From positions 372,001 to 436,000 of the forward strand of contig JAJJXM010000037.1 of NCBI GenBank assembly GCA_024516155.1: a DNA stretch of 64,000 nucleotides, given 5' to 3'. The translations under genes and the position numbers were made by a program. This DNA is from Pyronema omphalodes. Its lineage: Eukaryota; Ascomycota; Pezizomycetes; Pezizales; Pyronemataceae. The notes under the pieces were generated by a model, which saw only the letters and a list, made by a program, of their open reading frames with translations, searched no databases and was not told the origin of the DNA. Of the stretch, positions 1 to 12,426 are shown in pieces; positions within the stretch are counted from its first letter, which is position 1; every line of letters begins with the position of its first letter.

Positions 1-155
1 TCATCTCTCTTCATTCTTCCAGTCAAACTGTGCCCCTTTCTCAATTAAAAAATGGTAGGAATCTTTTTTCCCCCATAAAGCTGCCATTGACAGCGGTGTT
101 TGGCCGTCTTCAGCTTTCTCAACCAGCAAAAGAAGTCTGACGATCAGCGCAATGC
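1..155 (-). pseudogene. 3' end of an ankyrin-repeat gene or remnant
   Basis: Read on the minus strand, the frame ending in TGA at positions 3-1 contains an ankyrin-like core: E-D-G-Q-T-P-L-S-M-A-A-L-W-G followed by H-F-L-I-E-K-G-A. The T-P-L...A-A and L-I-E-K-G-A elements are the ankyrin consensus. The frame is closed upstream by a TGA near position 165. A CAG inside the fragment, preceded by a CTGAT branch-like sequence, could be an intron acceptor, but I see no ankyrin-like sequence in the next few hundred bases. This is either the last exon of a gene whose other exons I cannot recognise or a decayed fragment; I favour a fragment. Confidence 0.4.
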
Positions 156-2708
156 CGCTTCAGAAATGCATATGGACTTATGCACAAGGGTATTTCGGCA
201 CTCTGTTATCGTATCACCGCACCTGCCTTGTCTCCCCTCCATAGAACTGCAAATACGAAGGCCACTGCCTCTAGATGAACCAGTAAATATCTATTGTTCT
301 ATCGCTATGTGGGAATAATATTGCGTGTACCGTGCTTGAGGTATCCTTTGAGTAGAAATCACACCTATAGACCTGTCTGAGGGCATACCTCAGTGGAGTC
401 CGTATACATCATAACCTTAAGGTTGGGAACGTTCAAGAAAACCAAATCAAATCAAGTCAGTGGATTCCGAAGGCAACAGCCGGATGACCCAGTATTCTAC
501 AACAACTATCAGCATCCACCATAGCCCTAAGGTTGTATGCGAGTATAATAGAGACATAATAAAAATACCCTTCCAGTACATTATTGCGGCAATGCTGGGG
601 GACACCTCAAATGTACCGCTACCGAAGACCATAACCCACGATGCACCCCATGTATTTACTCGATGACATGTATGCCAATAGTAAACCCACACACGTAAAA
701 TTATAGGTCAGTGAAGAATACTTCAACACTGACACAAATCCATTTCAGGAGAATATTAGTGCGTAAAAAGGTGCAAGCAAGATGGTATATATCTTTTGGG
801 CGCGAAAAAGAGTAAAAGGTCTTGGAATGCCGAAAAAAAGACACCATGACATATGATCAAAACACTCAAAATTTATTATGCGCTCGTACCTGTGTATAAG
901 GGGTATAATCTATGACGGTCCCGGTCCCGACTGTGGTTGTATGGGAAATAACAAGTTGCTCCGTATAAGAATATTCTTAAGCAAACTCAAAAACATTTGT
1001 ACGAAGGTATGCCAAGGGTGCGCATTTGAAATTGAGAAGGGTGTATGTAGAGGTTGAAGAGCATACGCTCGGCCCTACCTCTCTGATTCAGCGCCCGACA
1101 TCCCAATCAGTGGCTTCCGCCAAGCCAATATTGACCCAAAGAGATCTTCTGTATCAGGATGTGCCCCGCCGGCCCCGACAGTTCGTTGTAAAAGGGTTCT
1201 ACAGCGAATGCTAATGCACACTAACTAGGCACAACTCAACTCTTAATAACTGTGTGTAAACGGCTAATGGGAAGCTTGCTAAGCTTTACCAGAACGCTAC
1301 CTCGGCTAAGTGTCGTGCCTCGTATATAAATAACGGTGCAATAATAGTGGAGCAACGTGTTCATGCTGAGCGCAGGTATCAGTGAAGGACTTGCCATAGC
1401 TCTATAGCAACGGATAGAAGGTCCAATTTCATCACGAAAAACATACTTCCTATAGAAATTGAATAGAGCGCGCGAATAGACAGGGAGGTACCTACCCCCC
1501 AGTATATTCAGATTTTCTATTGACATTGAAGTTGAGGTTATTGTATACATCCCGAATAGAGCGATGAGAAGTCCTCCAATCACATAAAAAGGCTACTGAA
1601 GATGTCTTTGCACGAAACATTCTCTATCACTCGCCTTACACTATGCCTAATTACGTATAGCCAGCAGCCCGAATGAGGCGCCCAGCCTCCAGAACCTCCC
1701 ATACAAACAAACCTCCGCCACAAAACAACATGTGACTTTTTAGTCTTTTTATCCGCACAACTACGCCACCGAATTGTATCTGCATCCTCTAAAGTCTGTT
1801 TATATTTATACCGCTCTATCCTTTCTGGGAACCGAATTACATTCTTTCTTTTCGTTGTGGATTGTTGTCTATAAAGCTTGGCGATTAACTTGGTGTTCTC
1901 GCGTGTGCTAAACCCTGCCACACTAACTCTACTAAGTTCTTGGCGCTAGACTGCACTCTTAACAGCAGCAATATATAAGTCTTGGCGGATTTCCCTTGCA
2001 TTGGCTTCCGCATTGGCGAGGTCATGGTCAAACGCGGGCATTCGCCATGCGCGTATGTAGTGGCAGAACTGAAGGCTTGCCTCTAACCCGATGCTGATGA
2101 TCTAGCACTGGAACTCTAGGGGGTGGAGCTCTGTGCCGCGATGAAGCTTCGGTGGGCGTTCTTGGAGCTGTTGATTCGAGAGCTAGGGTTAGGTGAGGTG
2201 CGTGATGATGAGGGGTTGAAGGTTGGTGCCGAGAGGGAGGGACGTACTGTGACGTCTGTAATATAGCGGAGCTTGCCGTCTGTCAGTAACATGATATCAT
2301 GATAAGGCCATGTTGATCTGTCGATCTAATGAGCTTAGGAGCCACAAGGGCCTAGGCGAGGTTCTATCTTTGCTTTTAATTGAAACCTGTAAATTGAGCC
2401 CTTGGGGTATGTTGGACATCCCTAGGGAATTACTCCGTATGGCTTGTTGTGTAATTATTTCCAGTGTAGGGCCGCGAATAGGTTCTGGACGTGGGTTGAT
2501 CAATTATGGCAAAAGCCATCGCGGAAATTTCGAATAATTGTTGTGATATTGTTCCATAAATTCATTCAGTTCATCACAATTGCATGATATCACGTCGATA
2601 TTGATATTTATATGTTTGGTACAATTTTTATTTTACTGTACTCATCTCGGATGGGTATATTCCCTTCCACCTTTGGCTACAACAGGCCATGCAGATTCCG
2701 TTCTCAAT
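156..2708. other. Gene-poor interval
   Basis: No convincing gene is seen here. Open frames are short, lack recognisable motifs and have no coherent splice pattern. The stretch contains a short segment near 408-460 that recurs at 12939-12990, and a segment at about 1742-1935 that recurs in diverged form at 18905-19095. It also has the palindrome CATGATATCATG near 2290. It reads as decayed repeat DNA. Confidence 0.5.
1742..1935. repeat. Diverged dispersed repeat, copy 1
   Basis: Shares with 18905-19095 a G-C-C-A-C-C-G-A-A-T-T-G block, a T-rich middle (TTCTTTCTTTTCGTTGTGG here, a T-run followed by CGTCGCAAGGTGG there) and a terminal C-C-T-G-[CT]-C-A-C...CTCTACTAAG block, in the same order and at similar spacing. 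Both copies are heavily diverged, so this looks like an old transposon relic. No coding motif is visible. Confidence 0.4.
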
Positions 2709-3174
2709 TTACTGCTGGAATTGAAATTGCCCGAAGTGGTTAATAAGACGCTCAGTCAAGTTGACGTTGGCAGGACACAAGTTGCCGTCTTCGTTGCGGA
2801 GGTCGGCACGAAGAATTGGCATTCCATCGGCGGCGGTTTCAAGGGAGACATTCTCAGCTGATCCGGAGAAGTCGCAACCTCCCCAGTTGAATCGGCCTAG
2901 GAGCGAGATGTTAGTAATTCGTTCGAAGGATGGACTGCTTATATCGCATGTTGGACCATTAGAGACCATCAATCGTTTGATGGAAATGATGTGACACGGC
3001 AGGCAAGGAGCCAGGAGAGAGAAACTAGATTGATAACATACCATTCTCGTTTCCAAGAACGGTGTTCAAGTCGATACGAGCCTCAGTGAATTCTCCAGAT
3101 CCATTGTCGAGATTGGCAACGAGTTCGTGACCCTCGAGGCGGATGTTGGAGGCAGTAATGTGGAAGTAGGACAT
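2709..3174 (-). CDS. CVNH (cyanovirin-N homology) domain protein
   Basis: A single-domain lectin-like protein of the cyanovirin-N homology family, known in filamentous fungi and ferns, where characterised members bind glycans. The start ATG at 3174-3172 opens with M-S-Y-F-H-I-T-A-S-N-I-R-L. Exon 1 (3174-3042) carries E-G-H-E-L-V-A-N-L and R-I-D-L-N-T-V-L-G-N-E-N-G. Exon 2 (2896-2709) continues with R-F-N-W-G-G, F-S-G-S-A-E-N-V-S-L, L-R-A-D-L-R-N-E-D-G and N-L-T-E-R-L-I-N-H-F-G-Q-F-Q-F, the two-repeat CVNH signature. The inferred intron (3041-2897, 145 nt) has a GTATGT donor, a CTAAC branch point and a TAG acceptor, and splicing restores frame to a protein of about 106 residues, the usual family length. 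No signal peptide is seen, so it is probably cytosolic. A TATA-like element lies about 105 nt upstream. The intron is longer than its neighbours, but the domain match is strong. Confidence 0.88.
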
Positions 3175-3277
3175 GATGATTTTTGTGGAAGAGGATTGGT
3201 TGCTTGTTTTGGTTTGAGTGGTTGGCTTTGGTTGTGTGGATGAGAGAGTGCAACAGAAGACGGGGAAGAAGAGGGGT

Positions 3278-3285
3278 TTATATAG
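3278..3285 (-). promoter_or_regulatory. TATA-like element of the CVNH gene
   Basis: On the minus strand this reads TATATAAA, about 105 nt upstream of the CVNH start codon, followed by a pyrimidine-rich stretch as is usual before fungal transcription starts. Assignment rests on sequence and position only. Confidence 0.5.
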
Positions 3286-6030
3286 GGCAGGTGTCTGTGG
3301 GGGTTCTAGACACAGCCCAGCTCGTCCCTCGGAGACATTCTGAGCTCATCCATAAAAGGAACGCAGTGGGGTGTAGGTGCTGCGCGTAGTGGGACCATCC
3401 CAGCTAAAGCTCCGCTGCGGCGGAAGATGCGCACAATTGAAATCTGCCAAGACATGGTGTAATTTACATAATAATTGATCCCTAAAGTCAGTGGCAGTTG
3501 CGGGTTCATCGGAGCTAGTACACATATGTGGGGCAACAACACTTGGGATCGTTGATAGAGTCGACGCGTGGCCTGGCCGGGGTCGAAATGCCAGGGCATG
3601 TAGATCTGTGGTTTCATTATCACGTTAAATCACCAGCTCATCGTAAATTAATTAGTAAAATCTATTCGTAAGGCTTTTGGAGTATGTATAGAGTAGCGTA
3701 GATGTAATGGCGCAGAAGCGTACTCTGGGATAATTGACGGAACAGAGGCCAGTGTATGAGATAGAGTATCTACGCTACAGAAGTATTGTTAAGAGTTAAC
3801 AAATTGAGATCGAAATATTCTCTTGAATTGAATATGGAATCCCCATTCAATGAGAAATCCATCGCGGATGCATCCATGGATGGTGTTGTCATCACCAATG
3901 AGCTTTCCACCTGCTGAATGGTCACACCCTGTGGTGAGGATGAAGGTGCCTATTCGTCATTTGCAACAGGCGATTGTCGTACAGTGGTGGGGGCCATAGG
4001 GCCGGGGGGTATACATGTAACAATGCTTTAGACAGGGAAGCTAGAGCCCGTGAATATGATCCACGCAGCTTGATTGCGATCCACTTACTTGATTCGGGGA
4101 CGATTCCACGATTTTTAACCGGTATAGCTCTAGAATTTCTTACAGTGGAGCTTGATACCGTGTAATGTATTCTTGGTTGGTCAGTAGTAGTGGTATTTAT
4201 GCTAGACTTTAGAATATGTAAGGTGCATTTTCTGGCACGGCGTTTCGGTACAGAAGTAGACTTTTAGACGGTAAACTTTAGACTAGCAAGGAAAGCTAGG
4301 TATGCATGCGGGGTTAGGAAGATCAGCGAAATATCCCTTGATGTTCAGCCGTATGAAGCTCGCCCTAAAAATGACAAAGCTCCAAAGATCAAGGTAAATT
4401 TTATAGCTAAAATTCAAGACCGATTTTGTGAAGATTGTTATTACAATTTCCGATTTTGACAAACACCGGAGATATACAGAGCAAACTTTTGAGCGGTTCT
4501 TCGCAACGTTGATGATATCGCTCGAAATCAGGCGATGTGCACATACATGTCGTTCATGCTAGTAGAAAAGGCTTGAAGAACGTCAGGCGACAGCTTGCAT
4601 TCTTAATGCGAATGGCATTGGGTTCTTCAAACCGTAGATGGAGCCGGCGGGGGTGATAAATGAGATACGGTACTATAAATGAATCGATAGATGAGTACTG
4701 TAACACCGCCAACCCCACCCGTTCTGCGGGGAACGGGATAAAAGGGTGAATCGGTCATCCTCTTCCGACAAATAAAAGTGCATCCATAGTACAAACCATC
4801 CGCAGCTACCCGCCGGGGTCAACAATGACATTAACTAATGAATCTCCCCATTCAGATAGGTTTATAGATTAGATTATAGTCACCATACGACGTCAAAAAG
4901 CCATTGCTCAGGGATACATGTGATAGTACTAGAGAGTCATGCCTAATATGGCGGTTGCTTATAGAAAGTGCATGAATGACAGGGAGATTTGCAGGGTTCT
5001 GCCAGTAGAGAGGGTAGCATTGAATGTGACAGCGGGATACTTGTGCATAACCAAGTGCCCTAAGCCCGGAAGACTGATAACGAGGGGAACGACCTCTGCA
5101 AAAAGATCTCGTTGCGGGAACCTTGTGCTGGAGGGGCAAGGGCTATGCCCGGACATGATGCTTAGGTCAGCATGTTCATCGTCAAGCATTCGATGGATGG
5201 AAATACCACATCAGCCTCAATTGAGACATACGGGGGATCTCGACGATAGCACCTAGTGAAAGTCTAAAGATGCGAAGTTGTGTTAACCGGTTTCAATTTC
5301 GTTAACGATAAAAATTGTTCAGCTCTCCGAAGGTGAATGGGAAACATCAAGCCTGGGTCTGCGCTGCCTGATCGTAAAGGCTCCGATGAACAAAATTAAT
5401 GATTGAGATACTGTGAAAGAGATAGATCACATATAAGAGAAAGTGGAGCTCTGAAAGAAAGATCTGAGTTTCGGCGAAACTAAACTCAGTATCGAACGCG
5501 AGCCGCGAAATATGCATGCGCAGGCGAACTGCAGGATATCCAAGGGAGACTTGCCATTCTCGATACAGAATATCAGGCGATAATAAGCAGTTTTCTAGAT
5601 ACTTCAAAACTGATACGTCGCTGAATTCCCCGCAAATTACTGCTAAACAACAGTTAGCAACCTAAAAGACTTAAGACTGAGTCATGGAAAATCACTAACT
5701 ATTTCGTCTAAAAGAGCACCTCGTAATCTGTCGCTAATCACCAGACTTTTCATAACTGCTGTCTAAGTTTTCCTATTCTTGGAAATGTGTCAAATGTCTT
5801 TTTCATTGTTGTGAAGGCATCGGCAAATTTTGAATCGTGACATTGTGGAGTGAGTGTGATGGAGACAGCTGCGCAACATCGGTACCTGCTAACATCAGAC
5901 AGCCCCCTCTAAAATATGTGACGTAGCTTTTGAGAGAAAGGTCCAAACGTATCTCAGTCCCATTGCGGAGCCTTTTTTCTCCCATGCTTTCGTCACCATG
6001 TGTTGCTCTGTAGTTATCGTCTGATCCCAC
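3286..6030. other. Intergenic, no convincing gene
   Basis: Apart from the possible exon at 3770-3949, nothing in this interval has a recognisable motif. Opposing frames around 4939-5256 overlap each other and show no family features or splice structure. The left part is the CVNH promoter side; the right part leads into the promoter of the DUF3712 gene. Confidence 0.45.
3770..3949 (-). other. Possible C-terminal exon of an unrecognised gene
   Basis: On the minus strand, sequence after an AATAG acceptor-like site at 3954-3950 reads 59 codons to a TAG at 3772-3770. The translation is Ser/Met/Asp-rich (M-T-T-P-S-M-D-A-S-A-M-D-F-S-L-N-G-D-S), a composition typical of C-terminal tails of fungal regulators. 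I could not find convincing upstream exons, so it may be a remnant or chance. No function can be proposed. Confidence 0.2.
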
Positions 6031-6240
6031 AATGTTCAACCCGATCACCTTCCCACTGCACAGCCCTATACACCGACCCCCACGTGACTTGTTCCAAACA
6101 AAAATCCTCTCCGTCTGTTCCACCTTTGCTCCACACCCTCCACGTCCCTCTCACCTCTTCACTCCCGCACATTCAGTCGCGTCTGTCCCAACATTCACAC
6201 ATTTCATCACCAACAATCACCGCTTTTATCAGCTCACGAC
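6031..6240 (+). promoter_or_regulatory. Pyrimidine-rich promoter/TSS region of the DUF3712 gene
   Basis: A strongly CT-rich plus-strand stretch (TCCGTCTGTTCCACC, CTCTTCACTCCC, CATTTCATCACC) lies just upstream of the inferred 5'UTR introns. CT-rich blocks ending in CA-containing sequence are the common core-promoter architecture in filamentous ascomycetes that lack a clear TATA box. The exact start site is not visible. Confidence 0.4.
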
Positions 6241-6358
6241 GAACAGAATCGATTGCAGTCGAGTGAAGTTCTTAGAAAAGCTTGTATCAGTAAATAAACA
6301 ACTCTTCTTTACAAATCCTCTGCTTTTTTCAGCTAAGCACAAGTAACAAGGGGAAAAG

Positions 6359-6434
6359 GTATGTTTGCCCCGATGATATCCCACTCTACGTTCATTTTCC
6401 GCTGGAGTCATTGAAAGCTGACCAAGTACAACAG
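6359..6434 (+). other. Putative 5'UTR intron 1 of the DUF3712 gene
   Basis: GTATGT donor at 6359, GCTGACC branch at 6417-6423, CAG acceptor at 6432-6434; length 76 nt. The donor context and the sequence after the acceptor (TTAATAAAA) resemble those of the second putative intron (6516-6587), suggesting that an intron with its flanks was duplicated in tandem. Confidence 0.5.
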
Positions 6435-6515
6435 TTAATAAAAATCTCTGGACTTCCTATTCCGGAATCAGAACAGAGTTGGATCACTCTTTTAGCAGTT
6501 GACGAGGGCGGAAAG

Positions 6516-6587
6516 GTATGTTTGCCCTCATTTCTGCTCCACTCCGAATTGTATTTTGAAACTACATCAAGCTAATCGAAAAAGCAG
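6516..6587 (+). other. Putative 5'UTR intron 2 of the DUF3712 gene
   Basis: GTATGT donor at 6516, GCTAATC branch at 6571-6577, CAG acceptor at 6585-6587; length 72 nt. It shares the block GGTATGTTTGCCC at its donor and T-[TC]-AATAAAA after its acceptor with the intron at 6359-6434. The start codon at 6643 lies 55 nt downstream of the acceptor. Confidence 0.5.
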
Positions 6588-6642
6588 TCAATAAAATCCA
6601 AAGAACTTTTTCTACCAGTCTCAGAACGGATTGGGATACATC

Positions 6643-9600
6643 ATGGATCGACGTCGTCCATCTGGGCCTCCACCCACTCGGGACCTACCACCTATCCCAG
6701 ATGTGTCTCCTTACAGACCCGTCTCTGGTCAAGACCAAAACCGAACTTCTGGGGTAATGACATCTATGCGGCCTCGACCACCTCCTAACATGATGAGAGG
6801 CCCCCCTTTGCCTTCGTCGCCGAGCCCAAGACGTATCTCTGCTCTTCAATACGCTTCTACGCCAGTCAGGATTCCGCAGTCTCCCGGACAATCCCGAATC
6901 CCACAACCTTCCACACCGATCAGAGTTACCGGTCCTTCCACCCCAACTCGTGTACCTGGCCATTCAACCCCTACCAGAAATGTTTCAAGTTCGATGTCGT
7001 CAAGTCGAAGCCGCGAGCCTGGCTACTTCGATGCACAGCTTCCGTCCTCTCCGGAGATTAGCCCTATGGAGGAAAACATTCGAACCATTCGTCGTGTCCC
7101 AACATTCGAGCGAGGCGAACCGATCTCCCCTCTGCGCTTGGAAGACCCTCTGCGTCCGACTGGTCTGAGTTCCCGTCAACAAACCCTGACTCATAGCGGT
7201 ACGCAATCCTCGTACACAAGCCACGGTACGGTCTCTTCTATCACTCCATCAGAGGCCGAGATGATGCGGGATTCCTGGGATGGCCGTGGAAACAGACTGG
7301 ACCCCGCGGAAACCGAGGAACAAGAACCACGATTCTCACACGTACCAAGTCTATTCAACGTTGCGGGTGTTATCGTTCCCGGAGTTCCATCACCATTGAG
7401 GGAAGCTACAAGCTCGAGGAGCATTACCCACCAACGCTCACTCGGACCCGCTAGTCGTTCTGAATCGGGAAGTACGGATCCGTTTTTTGACAACTCCGGT
7501 TCTCAGGTTCCTTCATCAAGACCGGATATGCCACCACCATCAAGTACATTGGAAAACGTCTCCCCGGCACCTATTTTTAGCTTGACTGCCGCAGCTACAT
7601 TAGGAATTGAAGTTATAGCGGGTAATAGAACGTATGAGCAAAGTTCTGTCGGATCCGTTGAAACTGCCCCACGAAAACGACATTACGAAGGGTGCATGCT
7701 GTGCTCACCTTTACCTTCTCCAAGTTCATCGGTGACCAGCGTGGTACTTCGAGAAGATCCAGTGCAAGCAGGTGTGCAACCAATCGTAAAGGCGACGGGA
7801 AGATTTCGTAGTAACTCTACTTCCGGACCCCCACCGACGGCTCCATTACCAGATATGGTCAAACAGCAGAATCTTCAGACTTCCAGAACGCACAGGCAAA
7901 GTACGCAACGGAACCAGAGGCCCGTATCCCCACCACCGCCCGAGTCGAACAAATTGACACCGTACCTCCAAGGAGAGGTTGTTCCTGTCATCAAGGCAAA
8001 CAAAATGCTGGATAATCTTTCTGGCTTCCGACAGGCGGAATCATCTCGTGGTCCATCTGAAGACCAACCCTCGTTTGAGTACACACCACCATCGTACCCT
8101 CAGCACCAACAGCGTGGGTCTCTGTCAACTTTAAACGAAGTCGACGAAGATCAAGCTCGGCATCCACGTTTAAGTATTAGCAGGGTACCGAAACCTGAGC
8201 AGCCACTCCAGCAAATATCCCGACCTCCTACCAGAGGTACTGAGAACTCTCGCCCTACGACCACCGAGAGTAATATCATCAATCTGGCTCGCATTCCCAC
8301 AACTACGAACCAATCTCAAAGTTCCTTAATAGATGGTCGCTCTCCCCAACCTGGAAATAGTACAAACTCCCCTGGCTATGACTGGCGAGAACGCCACAGA
8401 AACATCGTTCGCCGTCTCACCTCGGTCTCGGAGGTCGCCACCAACTCACGCCCAGTATCTTGGGTGAAGGATACCGCCCGCCGCCTCAAGGGTACCTCCA
8501 CCGTGAACGAAGCCCCAGCCATAGAAATGCGACCCATTCGATCTATCCCAAAGAAGCGTACCGACGGTGCAACGATGTTTCCTTTCACCAATGATGGTAT
8601 GGTGGACGTGAGCCTTAGTGAACCTCCGGGAACTGGTAATAAGGAGATGATTACAGTTAAGAAGAGGGCCGCCCAAGGTTGGTTAAAGTGGACTATTTGT
8701 ATCACTGCTTTAATACTCGTCATCGTTACGATTACCGTTCCCACAGTTCTGGTGGCTATCCCGAGACGCGCACAACAGGCTGTTAACAAGGCTAAGGTTA
8801 CGCTCAACTCCCTTACAATTGGAGGGGCAACCCAGGAGACAGTCAAACTGAATTTCGACATGGGTTTAATGGGCATAAAGGGCCTTGAAAATCTCACCGA
8901 ATATGGCGTTCCCATGACCATCAAGCTCGTTGGTACTGACTATAGCATTCCCACGACTCCTTCAATGAGAATGATCAAATCTAGTAAGGTTGCCGGCGTT
9001 CCTAAGGATGGCTTCAAGGCGCTTAAATACGTCGATCCCTTCGTTCCACATGGGGCCCAGAAACATCGCCTCGTCAATTCCCCGGAGCTCGCTGATGATG
9101 TTCGGGTAGTCCGTCGTCAGGTCGCAGATCAGTCTATCTTTGAGAGAGTGCAACTGGTGAACTTGGATGCCAGCCTTAGCGAGTATGAAATTAAGGATCC
9201 AGAGGCCTGGGGTCGTACTATGGAGGTAATCGTTGCAACCAAGGACGGTGTGACAGCGAAGATTGAGGGAACGGTGCCGCTCAAGTGGGCCGGGGTCAAC
9301 ACCGTTTGTAAGGTGTCCAAAGAGATCAAGTTGCCTGGTCAGTTCATCGACACAATATGGACTCGGTGTCTCGTTTTAGTGGCACGGCTAATGGAGAATA
9401 GGAATTGGCGGGCTTGGTATGGTTGTTACGGACTATGACGCGCTGAGCAATAACGACACCTTCCTCGTCAAGTTCATTCTGCGCAGCGACAGCATTACCC
9501 AAATTGACTTTGTGAGTAACCCCTACCCTAGTAACAATGCTGGGGTACTGTGTAATACTCAATACTCACGCGCGACGTAGGGAAAAATTCGTTTCGACAT

Positions 9601-11217
9601 CCTGTTTGGTCTTACTCCTATCGGTAATGCTACTGTCGATAAATTTTCGGTCCAACAGGGCAACCATACCTTCATCGCATACGGAACGCTGAGCGAGTCG
9701 GTCATGCGGAAAGATCCCGACCTTGTCGGCCGTTTCGTCTCTGCGCTTTTCCTGAAGTCAGACAGTAACCCGACTACTGCACTTTCCTTGCGTGGAGCCA
9801 GCATCATCCCCGAACCCGGCAATGAGGGACCCAAATGGCTTAATCCCGCTGTTCAGAGGCTTGCGATCCGATTACCAGCTCTTAACAGAGGGCCCGAACA
9901 GAATATCGTCAAGAGTTTTGATATGGACCTCAAGATTAATCTAAATGGCGACCTTTGGAATACTCAGGCGAAAATATCGACAGACCTTAATCAATTTTTT
10001 GCATCCGAAGGCCTTGGTTCTAATATAAAGTCCCTTGGTTATCATGTCTTCCTTGCGAAGGGTGAAGAGACTCCGTATGCCGATATGTCATTTCCGACGC
10101 ACATTGCAACTATAGAAGATGGAAATGCCCACGTTATCTATCCCGCCCGCGGTCTTACGGTCACCAACCCTATAAAATGGGTTGAAGACTTTCTCAAACC
10201 TTTAGTGCAGAACAAGAATGTCTCAATCGGAATATCGGGTAATGCAACTGCCGTCATGGATACCAGTGTCGGCACAGCAAAAGTGACGGATATCGATATA
10301 AAGACTGCACCAATCACGCTTCCAGGATTTAATCTAGCAGACAAAGAATCCCCTCCTGGTCTCAATGTTATTATATACAACCTCATTGAGCAGCAAGCGA
10401 AGGGACTACACATACAGATAGCTTTCCAGCTTCCTGTTTCGGAAAAGATCGAACTGAATGTAAGTAACCTCCCATCATCTTCGCGCTCAGCTAACAAGTT
10501 TAGCTTGGAAATGTCACCTTGAGGGTCTCATATATGACTGAAGGACAAAATATCATTACGCCCCTTGGTACCATGTTCATTCCCGACTTCCATCTCGGCA
10601 CGAACAGGACAGCCCTTGGCCTAGCTTCTCTCAATCTCGAGCCCGCACACCAGTTCACGTATAACACCTTTCTCACGGACTACTTCCGGGGTGGTAATTT
10701 TTCCCTCTCTATTGATGCTCCAAACGCTTCCACGAATAAGGACGTCGCTACCGCTCTGAATGGCATTGCTATTCCACTTATGATCAAATCCCCAGGCTAT
10801 ATTGATAAATTCTTGAAGCGGATCGACATTACCTATTTCCCATCTCGAGATAAGGATCAAATGCTCGAGGCCACCGTAGAATGGGCTAATCCACTAACTA
10901 TTTCCATTTCACTCTTTGGATTTGAGCTGTACCTTGAGCAAGGTGCCCAGAGTAGCCTTGAAAACTTTGGAAGCGTGGGAAAGTTTGAGAAGCTTGAAAT
11001 CATGGGAGTTACTATGAAGCCGGGAGAGAATGGAATATTTAAGACTGGGTACACTGTGGCAAATACTGGGGGATTAAATCAGGCGCAGATGGAGGAGTGG
11101 ATAAAACGTGAACGTCAGGTGAGGGTTACAGGAAGAGTTGCTGTCGGTATGGGATTGCAGGCACCAGGAATTGTGATGCTTGAGCACAACCTGGAGGTAA
11201 AGGTTGTGGTCGGATAA
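6643..11217 (+). CDS. DUF3712 / Tag1-like vacuolar membrane protein
   Basis: Four exons, 6643-9337, 9402-9511, 9581-10459 and 10504-11217, encode about 1465 residues. Introns of 64, 69 and 44 nt have GTCAGT, GTGAGT and GTAAGT donors. Branch-like GCTAAT and GCTAACA occur in the first and third, and all three splices keep frame. Residues 1 to about 640 are disordered, rich in Pro, Ser and Arg. One membrane segment (about 681-705, W-T-I-C-I-T-A-L-I-L-V-I-V) follows a basic stretch. The remainder carries repeated beta-rich DUF3712 units, for example F-D-I-L-F-G-L-T-P-I-G-N-A-T-V. The family includes yeast Tag1, a vacuolar protein implicated in ending autophagy under long starvation. By analogy the disordered part is cytosolic and the repeats lumenal. 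The start is the first ATG of the frame; the frame extends only 4 codons further upstream, from a TTG. The function is transferred from yeast and unproven here, and the long N-terminus is much larger than a simple tail. Confidence 0.82.
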
Positions 11218-12390
11218 TAAGGCTAGATAAAAAAGCAGTTGTGCAGTGATGACGCACGGAGGTTAAGCATAGCGACAGAAGTTGGGGTAGCAATTGATTC
11301 TTCATGCATTGAGAAGGGAAGGGGGGTGGGAGAGAGAAAGGAGAGGAGTTGATGCCACATGCAATATTATTAGCGACGAGTTACGGCATATCAGGGTGTT
11401 ATATTTGGTCATACTGTTTTTGTGTTTTTTTTTTTCTGTATTTCCTGTTTCATTTCGTGTCTTTGCATAGGTGGATATCTTGCCACATTTTTAGTGCCGA
11501 ATATCGCTAGTCTTTGTTTTTGTAAGATTTACTTTGGTTTTTTTTTGCTATTGGGACTGGAATTTGGATACATTCTTAGCGGGGGTTCAGGTTCAGACAT
11601 CATTACTTGCTGACTGAATACTTAGGGTTTTCGTCATTTAGGGTACTGCATAGGGGGATATCTTTTCGTCATTTACTGTTTGTCTTTGGTATAGTTTTTA
11701 ACCTTACCATAACCGCTCTTTACTTGTTTACTTTACTTTAAATACTTGGGAGGCCGGAGGAAGAATACGGTTAAAGTTTAGGCAATTTGCTGGTGATGGT
11801 GATGGATTGGTGTTGATGTTGCTTCCCCAAAATTTGATTGCTTGTCCTTTTTTTTTTGAAAAAAGAAAGGAGAATTCCTGGTTTTAAAACTGTGACTTTC
11901 AAGTAGTGAATTCGCATGCAAACGGTATCTACCTAAGTGAATGATTATTGTGGATTGTTCTATAACATAGCTGCTAAAGTGCAGTGTCAAACTTGGCAAT
12001 GTTAGCAAGACTTTCGCACTACTGCTCAAGAGCCTCTCTGTTATTCCGATAGTTCTGTTCCCTCAAAAGATAAAGCAGAGGAGCAAAAGAAAAGTATTGG
12101 AATAAATGGTACGAACCACAACAAAACCAAAGACCTACAGAGTACCCCGCTAGCGGTAGCTAGACACGGCATACACAATTTATTCCCGGATAATATCATC
12201 AGCCATTCTAGGCCTGAGAACTGGAAACGGATACTTCATAGATGACCTCGCAATAACTAAATCAAAAAACTTACCGTCATCGAGATACAGCTGCCCGATA
12301 TTACCAACCCGCGCAGACACCAGAATATCTCAGGTTACCTGCCCATTATACAAAACCCGGAGGAAAGAACTCTGTCACGACCTAAAATTG

Positions 12391-12426
<36 letters not shown>

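Noticed and set aside
4852..5256. Opposing frames of about 95-105 codons
   Set aside because: No motif, no splice logic, no codon periodicity that I can see; likely chance.
8376..8924. 182-codon minus-strand frame
   Set aside because: Antisense shadow of the DUF3712 gene first exon.
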